Source: Clostridia bacterium
Lineage (GTDB): Bacteria; Bacillota_A; Clostridia; Oscillospirales; CAG-272
Direction of reading: 5' to 3'
DNA length: 32,160 nucleotides
NCBI GenBank assembly: GCA_017466455.1
Contig: JAFTUD010000038.1
Span: forward strand, 1-32,160
Shown here: positions 1 through 7,035 of the stretch, in pieces
Numbering within the stretch: position 1 is the first letter of the stretch
How the letters are laid out: each line of letters opens with the position of its first letter
Position numbers and translations under genes: made by a program
The notes under the pieces: generated by a model
Database searches by the model: none
The model's input: the letters and a program-made list of their open reading frames with translations, nothing else
What the model was told of the DNA's origin: nothing

Positions 1-454
1 GGACGGACGCTACTACGCAAAGCATCACCCCTTCACAGCCCCGATGGATGAGGACTACCACTTGATTGATACTGACCCTGGCAAGGTTCGCGCAAGAGCC
101 TATGATATCGTTCTTAACGGTACAGAGCTTGGCGGAGGCTCAATCCGTATCCATACCACCGAAATGCAGGAGCATATGTTCCAAATTCTCGGCATAGGTA
201 AGGAGGAGGCGCAGGAGAAGTTCGGCTTCCTGCTTGACGCCTTCAAGTACGGCGTTCCACCGCACGGCGGACTCGCATACGGTCTTGACCGTCTTGTTAC
301 CCTTCTTTTGGGTCTTGAGGATATAAGAGAGGTTATCGCCTTCCCGAAGGTTCAAAACGCCTCTGAGCTTATGTCAAAATGCCCGTCATTTGCAAACCCT
401 GCCGACCTTGAGGAGCTTGGCATTGCAATAGTAAGCCCCGATGAAGAGGAATAA
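1..454 (+). CDS. aspS: Aspartate-tRNA ligase, C-terminal part (5' end outside window)
   Basis: This class II aminoacyl-tRNA synthetase charges tRNA-Asp with aspartate in the cytoplasm. Reading is open in frame from base 2, so the gene enters from the left and only about the last 150 residues are present. The start of the fragment, [17 protein letters not shown], is typical of bacterial AspRS, and the C-terminal catalytic core carries GGSIRIH and the class II motif 3 (GLAYGLDRL), followed by the conserved [12 protein letters not shown] stretch. The internal ATG at 44 is not the start. The stop is followed by an A-rich spacer of about 60 bases with no obvious terminator before the antiporter gene, so read-through into it is possible. 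Confidence 0.96.
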   Translation, partial: DGRYYAKHHPFTAPMDEDYHLIDTDPGKVRARAYDIVLNGTELGGGSIRIHTTEMQEHMFQILGIGKEEAQEKFGFLLDAFKYGVPPHGGLAYGLDRLVTLLLGLEDIREVIAFPKVQNASELMSKCPSFANPADLEELGIAIVSPDEEE

Positions 455-516
455 GGCTACACCAACCTGAAAAACAAAAATAAAAATAAAAAAATAAAGG
501 AAAGGAAAGAAAACTT

Positions 517-2226
517 ATGTTAAAGGATTTCTTCAAAAGCAAGAAGAATATCGTAATGGCATCAATCCTTGCAGTATTACTCATCGCGCTTGTCGTTTGC
601 AGTATTGTTGTAAGGGCAGAGTGTGACCTTTGCGACGGTGAAGGTAAGGTTTTAGGCTTCGACTGCCAAGCTTGTGGCGGTGACGGAAAGCTCGATACCT
701 ACTACGGCACATTTATGTCACTTGCAGCGCCAATTATCGCTATCGTTCTTGCGCTCATCACAAAGGAGGTTTACTCCTCACTATTCATCGGTATTGTTAT
801 AGGCGGACTTCTCAGCGCAAACTATAACATTCCAAAGACAATCGACGCAATCACAAACGAGGGTCTTATCGGCGCCGTATCAGGAACTGCGGGAATTTTC
901 ATATTCCTTGTAATCCTTGGCGCAATGGTAGTTCTCGTAAACAAGGCAGGAGGCTCACAGGCGTTTGGCCGTTGGGCTCAGAAGAATGTTAAGACAAAGG
1001 TAGGCGCAATCCTTGCAACCTTCGTTCTTGGCGTGCTTATCTTCATTGATGACTACTTCAACTGCCTGACAGTCGGCTCGGTTATGAAGCCTGTTACCGA
1101 CAGTCACAAGATTTCAAGAGCAAAGCTTGCGTTTGTTATTGATGCAACCGCAGCACCTGTATGTATGATTGCACCAATTTCCTCTTGGGCAGCAGCCGTA
1201 TCCGAGTACGCTCCTGCGGGCACAAGCGGACTTGCAATGTTCGTTCAGGCAATTCCATTCAACTTCTACTCAATTCTCACCCTTATCTTCGTAGTTATGA
1301 TAGGCGTAATGGGCTTTGACTACGGTAAGATGGCAGGTGTTGAAATCAAGGCAAATAACGGTGAGCTCGGTGCTATTGAGGACAGTAGCGAGGAAAAGAA
1401 CGACGCAAGAGCAGACGGACGCGTGATTGACCTCATTCTTCCAATAGTAGTGCTTATCATAGCCTGCGTAATTGCGCTTATCTATGTTGGTGGCTTCTTC
1501 GATGCTGAAAGCGATTATCACCTCGACTTTATCGGCGCATTCGGTAACACCGATGCAACAGTCGGTCTGCCTTGGGGCTCAATTATCGCACTTGTATTTA
1601 CAATAATCTACCTCATGGCTCGTAAGGCAATCACCTTCAAGGAGAGCATGGCTTCAATTCCTAAGGGCTTTATCGCAATGGTACCGGCAATTCTTATCCT
1701 TACCTTCGCAACCGCGCTTAAGAATATGACAGGCCTTCTTGGCTCCGATGTATTTGTAGATAACCTTCTTTCAAATGCGGAAAACCTCACAATATTCCTT
1801 CCTGCAATTATCTTTATTGTGGCTTGCGTAATCGCATTCTCAACAGGAACATCATGGGGTACATTCGGAATTCTTATTCCAATCGTTCTTGCAGTATTCC
1901 CGGCAGGCACAACCCTCGGCGTTATCGGTATGTCCGCATGCCTTGCAGGCGCAGTTTGCGGTGACCACTGCTCGCCAATCTCCGATACAACCATTATGGC
2001 ATCTGCAGGAGCGCAGTGCAACCATGTAGAGCATGTTCAGACTCAGCTCCCATATGCTATTACAGTAGCAGGTGTATCATTCGTTTCATTTATTTTAGCA
2101 GGCGTTCTTACAAAGATTGCTGACTGGGCAGCATATCTTTCAATCCCCGTTGCAATAGCACTCCTTATCGGAACACTCTTTGTAATTAAGCACATTACAA
2201 ATAAAAAGGCTAAGGTAGAGGAATAA
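517..2226 (+). CDS. NhaC-family Na+/H+ antiporter with CxxCxGxG motifs
   Basis: This 569-residue polytopic membrane protein belongs to the NhaC/ion transporter superfamily, which exchanges Na+ for H+ or small organic ions across the cytoplasmic membrane. Family signatures include FIDDYFNCLTVGSVMKPVTD in the first half and GTSWGTFGILIPI and CGDHCSPISDTTIMAS in the second. An A-rich leader with GGAAAGGAAAG precedes the ATG. The odd part is the N-terminus: one hydrophobic segment (about residues 11-33) is followed by C36-x2-C39-DGEG and C50-x2-C53-GGDG, which look like the CxxCxGxG metal-binding repeats of DnaJ. The insert lies before the second membrane segment (about 66-85). The transported substrate cannot be told from sequence. 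A hairpin terminator follows at 2239-2262. Confidence 0.9.
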   Translation: MLKDFFKSKKNIVMASILAVLLIALVVCSIVVRAECDLCDGEGKVLGFDCQACGGDGKLDTYYGTFMSLAAPIIAIVLALITKEVYSSLFIGIVIGGLLSANYNIPKTIDAITNEGLIGAVSGTAGIFIFLVILGAMVVLVNKAGGSQAFGRWAQKNVKTKVGAILATFVLGVLIFIDDYFNCLTVGSVMKPVTDSHKISRAKLAFVIDATAAPVCMIAPISSWAAAVSEYAPAGTSGLAMFVQAIPFNFYSILTLIFVVMIGVMGFDYGKMAGVEIKANNGELGAIEDSSEEKNDARADGRVIDLILPIVVLIIACVIALIYVGGFFDAESDYHLDFIGAFGNTDATVGLPWGSIIALVFTIIYLMARKAITFKESMASIPKGFIAMVPAILILTFATALKNMTGLLGSDVFVDNLLSNAENLTIFLPAIIFIVACVIAFSTGTSWGTFGILIPIVLAVFPAGTTLGVIGMSACLAGAVCGDHCSPISDTTIMASAGAQCNHVEHVQTQLPYAITVAGVSFVSFILAGVLTKIADWAAYLSIPVAIALLIGTLFVIKHITNKKAKVEE

Positions 2227-2238
2227 TTCACAAAAATC

Positions 2239-2265
2239 AAATTCGCCCGAGAGGGCGAATTTGTA
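2239..2265 (+). terminator. Hairpin terminator after the antiporter gene
   Basis: A perfect 10-bp stem AAATTCGCCC / GGGCGAATTT with a GAGA loop lies 13 bases after the antiporter stop codon. The T-tract is short (TTTGTAATT), so termination may be partial and some read-through into nrdR is possible. Confidence 0.75.
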
Positions 2266-2300
2266 ATTGCTAAGAGAAAATCAAGCAAAGGAGAAATAAA

Positions 2301-2744
2301 ATGAAATGTCCGCATTGTGGCTTTGAGGAAAGCAAGGTTATTGACTCGCGCCCAATAGATGATAATTCAAGCATCAGAAGGCGTAGAGAATGTCTGAAAT
2401 GTCAGGCTCGCTTTACCACCTATGAGGTAATTGAAAATATTCAGCCTATCGTAATCAAAAAGGACGGTAGCCGTGAATACTTTGATAAAAATAAGCTTCT
2501 TGTAGGACTTTTGAAGGCGTGCCAAAAAAGACCTGTTGACTCGGCAAAAATCGCCGATGAAATAGAGCAGGAGCTTCAAAACTCCTTAAAGCTTGAAATA
2601 ACCTCGTATCAGCTTGGCGAAATGGTAATGGAAAAGCTAAAGGCAATAGATGCCGTAGCCTATGTCCGCTTCGCATCGGTTTACCGTGAGTTCAAGGATG
2701 TAGAAACCTTCCTTGCCGAGCTTCAAGCAATACTCAAAAAATAA
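2301..2744 (+). CDS. nrdR: Transcriptional repressor NrdR
   Basis: NrdR represses ribonucleotide reductase genes in response to dATP/ATP. The 147-residue product has the usual length and order: an N-terminal zinc ribbon with C3-x2-C6 and C31-x2-C34, the arginine-rich [12 protein letters not shown]-binding stretch, then an ATP-cone from about residue 48 ([17 protein letters not shown]) to the conserved [15 protein letters not shown] near the end. AAAGGAG sits seven bases before the ATG. It follows the antiporter and its hairpin. No NrdR boxes or ribonucleotide reductase genes are seen in this window. Confidence 0.97.
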   Translation: MKCPHCGFEESKVIDSRPIDDNSSIRRRRECLKCQARFTTYEVIENIQPIVIKKDGSREYFDKNKLLVGLLKACQKRPVDSAKIADEIEQELQNSLKLEITSYQLGEMVMEKLKAIDAVAYVRFASVYREFKDVETFLAELQAILKK

Positions 2745-2835
2745 AAAGGGGCTGTTGCAATGGCACAGAACAAAAACAAACACACCATTAAGGCAACAAC
2801 CACGAAAACAAAGATTTTATAGTAAAATAAAGGTT

Positions 2836-2872
2836 GAGATTTTGCACCTTGTGCAAAATCTCTTCTTTGTTA
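2836..2872 (+). terminator. Rho-independent terminator downstream of nrdR
   Basis: A perfect 12-bp stem GAGATTTTGCAC / GTGCAAAATCTC with a CTT loop is followed by TTCTTTGTT. It is about 90 bases after the nrdR stop. A TAAAAT hexamer at 2823-2828 sits just before the hairpin but has no convincing -35 element. Confidence 0.75.
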
Positions 2873-2970
2873 TTGTGTTTGTTTTTTAGGCGTGACCGCT
2901 ACTCTACCGTACAAAGTACGCCGACGACTACGCGTTCAAGCCTTCTGCACTCATTTCACTATCCCCTCGC

Positions 2971-3003
2971 AAAAAAGGTAGAGCCGAGGCTCTGCCTTTT
3001 TCA
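2971..3003. terminator. Bidirectional terminator-like hairpin
   Basis: The stem AAAAAAGGTAGAGCC / GGCTCTGCCTTTTT, with one G-T wobble, carries an A-run on one side and a T-run on the other, so it could act in either direction. It follows a short stretch (2946-2978) that resembles the sequence at 4806-4832 on the other strand. Confidence 0.65.
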
Positions 3004-3087
3004 CATTATCTAAAGCTTCGTTGTCATCTTAAACAAAAATCAGCCCGCAAAGCCCCTTGAAAAACCCCCATTTTTGTGCAAAATGTA

Positions 3088-3117
3088 AAACCTTCCATTT
3101 TGAATGTGAAGGTTTTG
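3088..3117. terminator. AAAACCTTC / GAAGGTTTT inverted repeat
   Basis: A 9-bp perfect outer stem plus an interrupted inner stem, flanked by A and T runs, lies in the long spacer before the lipoprotein gene. Apart from this and the two hairpins at 2836 and 2971, the 2745-3205 spacer holds no gene I can support. Confidence 0.5.
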
Positions 3118-3205
3118 TGAAAATCAACAAATTGTATATTGTTTTGTGCTAAAATCAAAATATAAAGATTTTTGCAAGCATAATTCAAGCGAAAAGGAGA
3201 TTGTT

Positions 3206-4174
3206 ATGAAAAGGCTATTTGCGTTTATTTTGTTAGTAATTATGTGTCTTGGTGTTGTTTCGTGCACGAATGAGGCGGTTGAGAAGAAATATTCCGGAAA
3301 CAGTATAATCGTTAAAAACGGTCGGCTCAGAAGATTGCCTCTTTATTATGAGGATGACAACCCGTTTGAAAACCCTTGGGCAGTTGCTCCTTCGGATATG
3401 GAAGCGGAGGAAGATGCTCCGTGTGAATTTGAGGGCGTTTCTTATCTTGGAAAGTATACGGAATCGAACTTTCCGATCGGCAGTCAAGAAACACTTCACA
3501 AATTTGTTCGTGAAAATGAAATGGAATATACTCTTACCGACAGTGGTAAACTTAAAAATATTAAATTTTACTTCACAAAAGAAATTGCATTTTTGCAATA
3601 TGTTCAAAATCCCGCGCAACACGCAGTCCCCGTTGCGAGAGAGGTTGCGTCAAAATACATAGACCTTGCTGAATATGAGGAAATGGCAGGGGAAAAAACA
3701 TCTCTGGTCAAAATATTTGACGGACTCGGCTGTGGGGTTGATTACTATACAACAATATTTGTTAAAAAGATTCAAGGCGTGTATACCTCTGATTATATTG
3801 CGGTAAAGGTAGACTCAAAAGGAACAGTTGCCGAAGTGGATTTTGGAACTTTTGGCGCATTTGATGATATCACAGCAAAGATAGATATGGATAAAGTAAA
3901 CGCAGATATTGAAGATAGAATAGACACAGCATTTAAGACCGAAGTGACCACACAAAACTTCAAGACCCTACATATGAGAACCGCAACCGAAATTGAACAA
4001 CAAATTTTAACAATCACACCCGAAAATGAATTGGTTATCGTTTCAAGAGTTCATATCGAGTCGTATAATGCAACGCTAAGAGGCTACAAATATGAAGAGA
4101 GCGACACAATAACGGTTGTTACAAAATTAAACGCCGATAATTTTATAGAAACTCAGGACTTGACACTAAGTTAA
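3206..4174 (+). CDS. Predicted lipoprotein of unknown function
   Basis: I do not recognise this family. The 322-residue product begins at the ATG preceded by AAAAGGAGATTGTT; an in-frame GTG/TTG-type extension to 3146 would place extra residues before the signal peptide and lacks a ribosome binding site. The N-terminus is a lipoprotein signal peptide: KR, a hydrophobic core, and the lipobox VVSC (Cys at residue 20). The mature part is soluble, mixed alpha/beta by appearance, rich in acidic residues, with no further membrane segment. It is expected to sit on the outer face of the membrane. The promoter of the next transcript (4160-4188) overlaps its last codons, so it is probably transcribed separately from the downstream lipoprotein. 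Its codon use looks more AT-rich than that of the surrounding genes, but I did not measure this. Confidence 0.75.
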   Translation: MKRLFAFILLVIMCLGVVSCTNEAVEKKYSGNSIIVKNGRLRRLPLYYEDDNPFENPWAVAPSDMEAEEDAPCEFEGVSYLGKYTESNFPIGSQETLHKFVRENEMEYTLTDSGKLKNIKFYFTKEIAFLQYVQNPAQHAVPVAREVASKYIDLAEYEEMAGEKTSLVKIFDGLGCGVDYYTTIFVKKIQGVYTSDYIAVKVDSKGTVAEVDFGTFGAFDDITAKIDMDKVNADIEDRIDTAFKTEVTTQNFKTLHMRTATEIEQQILTITPENELVIVSRVHIESYNATLRGYKYEESDTITVVTKLNADNFIETQDLTLS

Positions 4175-4188
4175 AAATATGTTAAAAT
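4160..4188 (+). promoter_or_regulatory. Promoter of the cobalamin-riboswitch transcript
   Basis: TTGACA at 4160-4165 and TAAAAT at 4183-4188 are separated by exactly 17 bases. The -35 lies inside the last codons of the preceding lipoprotein gene. Transcription would start around 4195, just before the riboswitch aptamer. Confidence 0.8.
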
Positions 4189-4191
4189 AAA

Positions 4192-4340
4192 GCGAGCGTG
4201 CAAAGGGGAAAGTGCGGTGCAAATCCGTCGCAACAGCCATTACCGTAAAAGTCGGAACACCAAATGCGTGCGTTTGGCATTGCCAAATGGTAAAATAGCC
4301 TTGGGCAACGGGGGCGAAAAGACCGAGGAATGTTTGATGC
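4192..4340 (+). ncRNA. Cobalamin (B12) riboswitch
   Basis: The leader contains the conserved cobalamin aptamer core: GGGGAAAGTGCGGTGCAAATCC at 4205-4226 (split here as AGGGGAA followed by GGTGCAAATCC), then CAACAGCCATTACCGTAA, corresponding to the B12-box region GCNNCCACTG in consensus form, followed by a variable arm with a TTTGGCATTGCCAAATGG hairpin and a distal GCGAAAAGACCGAGG segment in place of the usual GAAGNCAGGA element. Boundaries are approximate, and the 3' part is the most divergent. It follows a strong promoter and precedes the DUF4430 lipoprotein, so it should control that gene, probably by repression when cobalamin is plentiful. A covariance-model search would settle the class. 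Confidence 0.8.
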
Positions 4341-4391
4341 TTTCATTCTTCGATTTGTTTATCTCAAATAAGATAATAAGGAAGAATGAAA

Positions 4392-4760
4392 ATGAAAAGA
4401 ATTTTATCACTCACACTTGTAATTTTGATGCTTCTTGCATCACTCACACTCCTGTCCTGTGGCGATGACGAAACGGAAAAATCGTTCACCCTGACAGTGG
4501 TTCACCTAAACGGAGAGGAAAAGACCTTTAATTTAACATCAAGTGAAAAGCACCTTGGCGATGCCCTAATAAGCGAGGGAATTGTAGAGGGTGAAAACGG
4601 ACAATACGGGCTTTATATCACCACCGTTGACTCGGAGTACCATAAATACGAGGACGACGGAAAATACTGGGCGTTCTACATAGACGGCGAGTATGCAATG
4701 ACAGGCGTAGATATGACCGAAATTGTAGACGGAGCATCATATACCCTTAAAGCCGAATAA
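4392..4760 (+). CDS. DUF4430 (transcobalamin C-terminal-like) lipoprotein
   Basis: The 122-residue product is a small surface lipoprotein. Residues 1-20 form a signal peptide ending in the lipobox LLSC, followed by an acidic linker and one DUF4430 domain recognisable from GDALISEGIVEG, the YWAFYIDGEYAMTGVD core and the terminal VDGASYTLKAE. DUF4430 resembles the C-terminal domain of animal transcobalamin and intrinsic factor. The ATG at 4392 is preferred to 4386 because AAGGA then lies about eight bases upstream. Being under a cobalamin riboswitch, it is inferred to bind or hand over corrinoids outside the cell; no B12 transporter gene is adjacent. A strong terminator follows. Confidence 0.88.
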   Translation: MKRILSLTLVILMLLASLTLLSCGDDETEKSFTLTVVHLNGEEKTFNLTSSEKHLGDALISEGIVEGENGQYGLYITTVDSEYHKYEDDGKYWAFYIDGEYAMTGVDMTEIVDGASYTLKAE

Positions 4761-4781
4761 AAATTAAACATCTAAAAAGCA

Positions 4782-5440
4782 TCAAAACGGGCGTCGCATT
4801 AGCGACGCCTCTTTTTGCAGGGGATAGTGAAACGAGATCACCCAACCCCTTAAATCGCTTCGCAATTTTAGGGAACCCTTGGGACCGAAGCAATATGTAT
4901 CCGAACCGACGGGCGTAAAATCGCACTCTGACAAAAGTACCGTTTTCGTTCCGTCTTTATAATTGAAGGTGAACGTTATTTTATCGTCATAAAGATAAAT
5001 CGCATTGATGAAATTATCAATCAAACACTTTTTATCCTCTTCCTTCTCGATATTCAATTTTCTAAAACGCTCTATCCCAAAGCGTATTTGTTCCCGTGTC
5101 AAAAGCGGTCTTTCAATCTGTTCTTCCAAGATAGATATTTCCAGCTCGCTCTTTTGCTTTTCAAGTTCCGCCAACCTATCCCGCGTAGAATCAAAAATAA
5201 TCCCCTGCTCTATCGCTTGAATGATATTCTCTATCTTTTTCAGTACGTCCGCCATTTGCGCTTTTAATTGCGGTAAACGGGGATTCGCTACGCCTTGCAT
5301 TTCAAACAGCTTATCTACGAGATAATCCACGATTTTCTCATCGTTCACGATTTCAAACGCTTTTTGCACAGCCAAGCTTTCTATCCACTCTTTGCGCACA
5401 GCCTTTTTATCACAGGTGTGCTTGAAAAATTTTCTTAAAA
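4782..5440 (-). pseudogene. Large serine recombinase, C-terminal remnant
   Basis: The reading frame matches the C-terminal half of Clostridia large serine recombinases: the end of the zinc-ribbon region (CDKKAVRKEWIESLAV), then the long coiled-coil (rich in E, K, L and Q), the PLLTREQIRFGIERFRKL stretch and the LTFNYKDGTK-like tail (here FTFNYKDGTKTVLL). The catalytic resolvase domain with its serine and most of the recombinase domain are absent, so it cannot recombine DNA. The open frame begins as 5534 but residues before about 5440 come from the opposite-frame overlap with the small ORF. The final codons read through the DUF4430 terminator, so the natural end is also lost. Interpreted as the scar of an integrated conjugative or transposable element. 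Confidence 0.82.
4790..4816 (+). terminator. Rho-independent terminator of the DUF4430 gene
   Basis: A perfect GGCGTCGC / GCGACGCC stem with an ATTA loop is followed by TCTTTTT. It lies about 30 bases after the stop codon and marks the left limit of the mobile-element scar. Confidence 0.9.
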
Positions 5441-5653
5441 TTATCTCAAAACTTCCCATTTTTTGAAGCCGTTGCAGGTCATACTTGCCGTTCTGTCCTG
5501 CCCGCGCCAACCCGTGCCAAACGGAGCCATACATTTGCCTTTTGCGTTATCGTCTTGAATTTTCACCTGCGAGCCGAAATAATCGGTTTCCCTACTTCCA
5601 CACCAATACGCACACGTCGCACAGTTCTTAAAAAAGTTAGAATACGTTCTCAT
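5441..5653 (-). CDS. Small cysteine-rich protein in the mobile-element scar
   Basis: This 70-residue ORF has a convincing AAGGAG ribosome binding site six bases before the ATG. It contains five cysteines (NCATCAYWCG, GKCMAPFGTGW and SMTCNGF), spaced in a way that suggests metal binding, and aromatic residues throughout. Similar small Cys/Trp proteins occur in phages and integrative elements of Bacillota, as far as I recall, but no function is known to me. It lies between two gene fragments, so it may be a surviving cargo gene rather than a host gene. Confidence 0.6.
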   Translation of the reverse strand: MRTYSNFFKNCATCAYWCGSRETDYFGSQVKIQDDNAKGKCMAPFGTGWRGQDRTASMTCNGFKKWEVLR

Positions 5654-5670
5654 AATTTTTCTCCTTTCGT

Positions 5671-6096
5671 TTAATACCCTTTTAGATTTTCATTTTCAAG
5701 CCTTTGCTTATCTATTTGATATAAAACCTTGTCTAACGCAGAAAAAGGAATTTGATTACTGCAATTGTCCAGATAATACTTATGACAATCTTTCACATAA
5801 CCTACATACTCTTCTTGCCAATACTCTGTACTTTTCTTTCCCGTTAACTGTGGCAGATCTTTTCCATAAAGTTCCCTATATGCCCTTTGGTCTATGATAG
5901 GAAAAACGTTAGGATAAAACATTTTCAAAATCGTGCTTGCCATCGCTATTCTAACACCATGAATTTGAAGGATTTCACCAACGATATCTTTGACTTTCGT
6001 CTCTTTTTCTAGGAAATCATTGTAATCAACAACGTTTAATTTCTTAATCTTATGAAATATCTCGCCAATATTGACTTTAAGGTATCTGCTTTTGGT
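5671..6096 (-). pseudogene. 5'-truncated HhH/DNA-glycosylase-fold-like fragment
   Basis: The frame is open from just after a TAG at 6097-6099 to the stop at 5671, giving 141 codons with no start until the internal ATG at 5943, which has no ribosome binding site. The protein sequence runs through the apparent start without a break (GEILQIHGVRIAMASTILKM), showing that the 5' end is missing. The segment HGVRIAMASTILKMFYPNVFPIIDQRAY resembles helix-hairpin-helix base-excision-type proteins, in which a Gly-rich hairpin is followed by FPIID; this assignment is tentative. The 3' part is hydrophilic. It abuts truB, so the truncation probably dates from the insertion or deletion that made this scar. 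Confidence 0.6.
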
Positions 6097-6120
6097 CTAT
6101 GCTTGTTGCAACATCCCCTT

Positions 6121-7035
6121 TTATAAAACAAATAGCTTAATAGCCTTGATTGCCAACCCGTCGGGATAATCCCTTACCTCACCAAGAGCGAAAAATCCGT
6201 TTTTGTCGCAAATCCTCACACGCTCGCCCAAATCAAACGATGTGCCTATCTTTTTTTGGTAAATCTCACAACCGCTACGGCAAAGTCGGGAGAAAAAGTC
6301 GCTAAGCGTAGCCACCCTGAGGTCGCAAAAAAGCTCCTCGGTAGGAACGAGAAGGGAAGCGCGCTCCTCAATACTCATTTTTTCAATATCCGCGACGGTG
6401 TGTGCGTTTTTTAGGGTAAAATTACCGCTTTTTGTTCTTCTGAGCGCACTCATTGTAGCACCACAGCCAAGAAGCTCACCAATATCGGCGCAAAGCGTGC
6501 GAATGTAAGTCCCCTTTGAGCAATCAACCTCAATTTTGTAAACGCCTCTTGCCTCATCAACGACGCTTGGCAAAATAGATGAAATATGTATCTTTCTTGC
6601 CTGCCTCTCAACCTCAATACCGCGCCTTGCAAGGTCCACGAGCTTTTGTCCGTCAACCTTTAGCGCGCTATACATAGGCGGAGTTTGCATTATATCCCCA
6701 ACAAAGCGTGCGCAAGCCTCAAAAAATTGCTCCTTTGTGGGTAATGTGTCGCATTTTGTAAGAATTTTACCGCTAATGTCCTGCGTGTCCGTCGTAATTC
6801 CAAGCGTAATTTCGGCAGTGTAGCCCTTGTCCTCGGCACTAAGATACTCCGATGCCTTTGCGCTCCTGCCGATAAGTATAGGCAAAACGCCCGTCGCCAT
6901 AGGGTCAAGCGTGCCCGTATGCCCAACACGGCGCGTGTTAAATAGCCTTCGCATCTTGAACACTATATCGTGAGAGGTAACGCCCTCGTGCTTGTCAACG
7001 ACAATAACACCGCTTATTTCGTTCTCATTCGGCAT
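6121..7035 (-). CDS. truB: tRNA pseudouridine(55) synthase TruB
   Basis: TruB isomerises U55 to pseudouridine in the T-loop of tRNAs. The 304-residue protein shows the family pattern: GVIVVDKHEGVTSHD at the N-terminus, the catalytic motif GHTGTLDPMATGVL with the nucleophile D44, then KGYTAEITLG, MYSALKVDGQKLVDLAR and CSKGTYIRTLCADIGE. The C-terminal PUA-like part is present. Its ATG overlaps the end of the DHH phosphoesterase gene by 11 bases, indicating translational coupling. It is the last gene of the rbfA-nrnA-truB operon. Its stop codon abuts the mobile-element scar. Confidence 0.96.
   Translation of the reverse strand: MPNENEISGVIVVDKHEGVTSHDIVFKMRRLFNTRRVGHTGTLDPMATGVLPILIGRSAKASEYLSAEDKGYTAEITLGITTDTQDISGKILTKCDTLPTKEQFFEACARFVGDIMQTPPMYSALKVDGQKLVDLARRGIEVERQARKIHISSILPSVVDEARGVYKIEVDCSKGTYIRTLCADIGELLGCGATMSALRRTKSGNFTLKNAHTVADIEKMSIEERASLLVPTEELFCDLRVATLSDFFSRLCRSGCEIYQKKIGTSFDLGERVRICDKNGFFALGEVRDYPDGLAIKAIKLFVL

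Noticed and set aside
1608..2021. 137-codon antisense frame in the antiporter gene
   Set aside because: It is a shadow of the membrane protein gene; it has no promoter or ribosome binding site.
4217..4468. 83-codon open frame over the cobalamin riboswitch
   Set aside because: It reads through the structured aptamer, has no ribosome binding site and overlaps the lipoprotein start in another frame.
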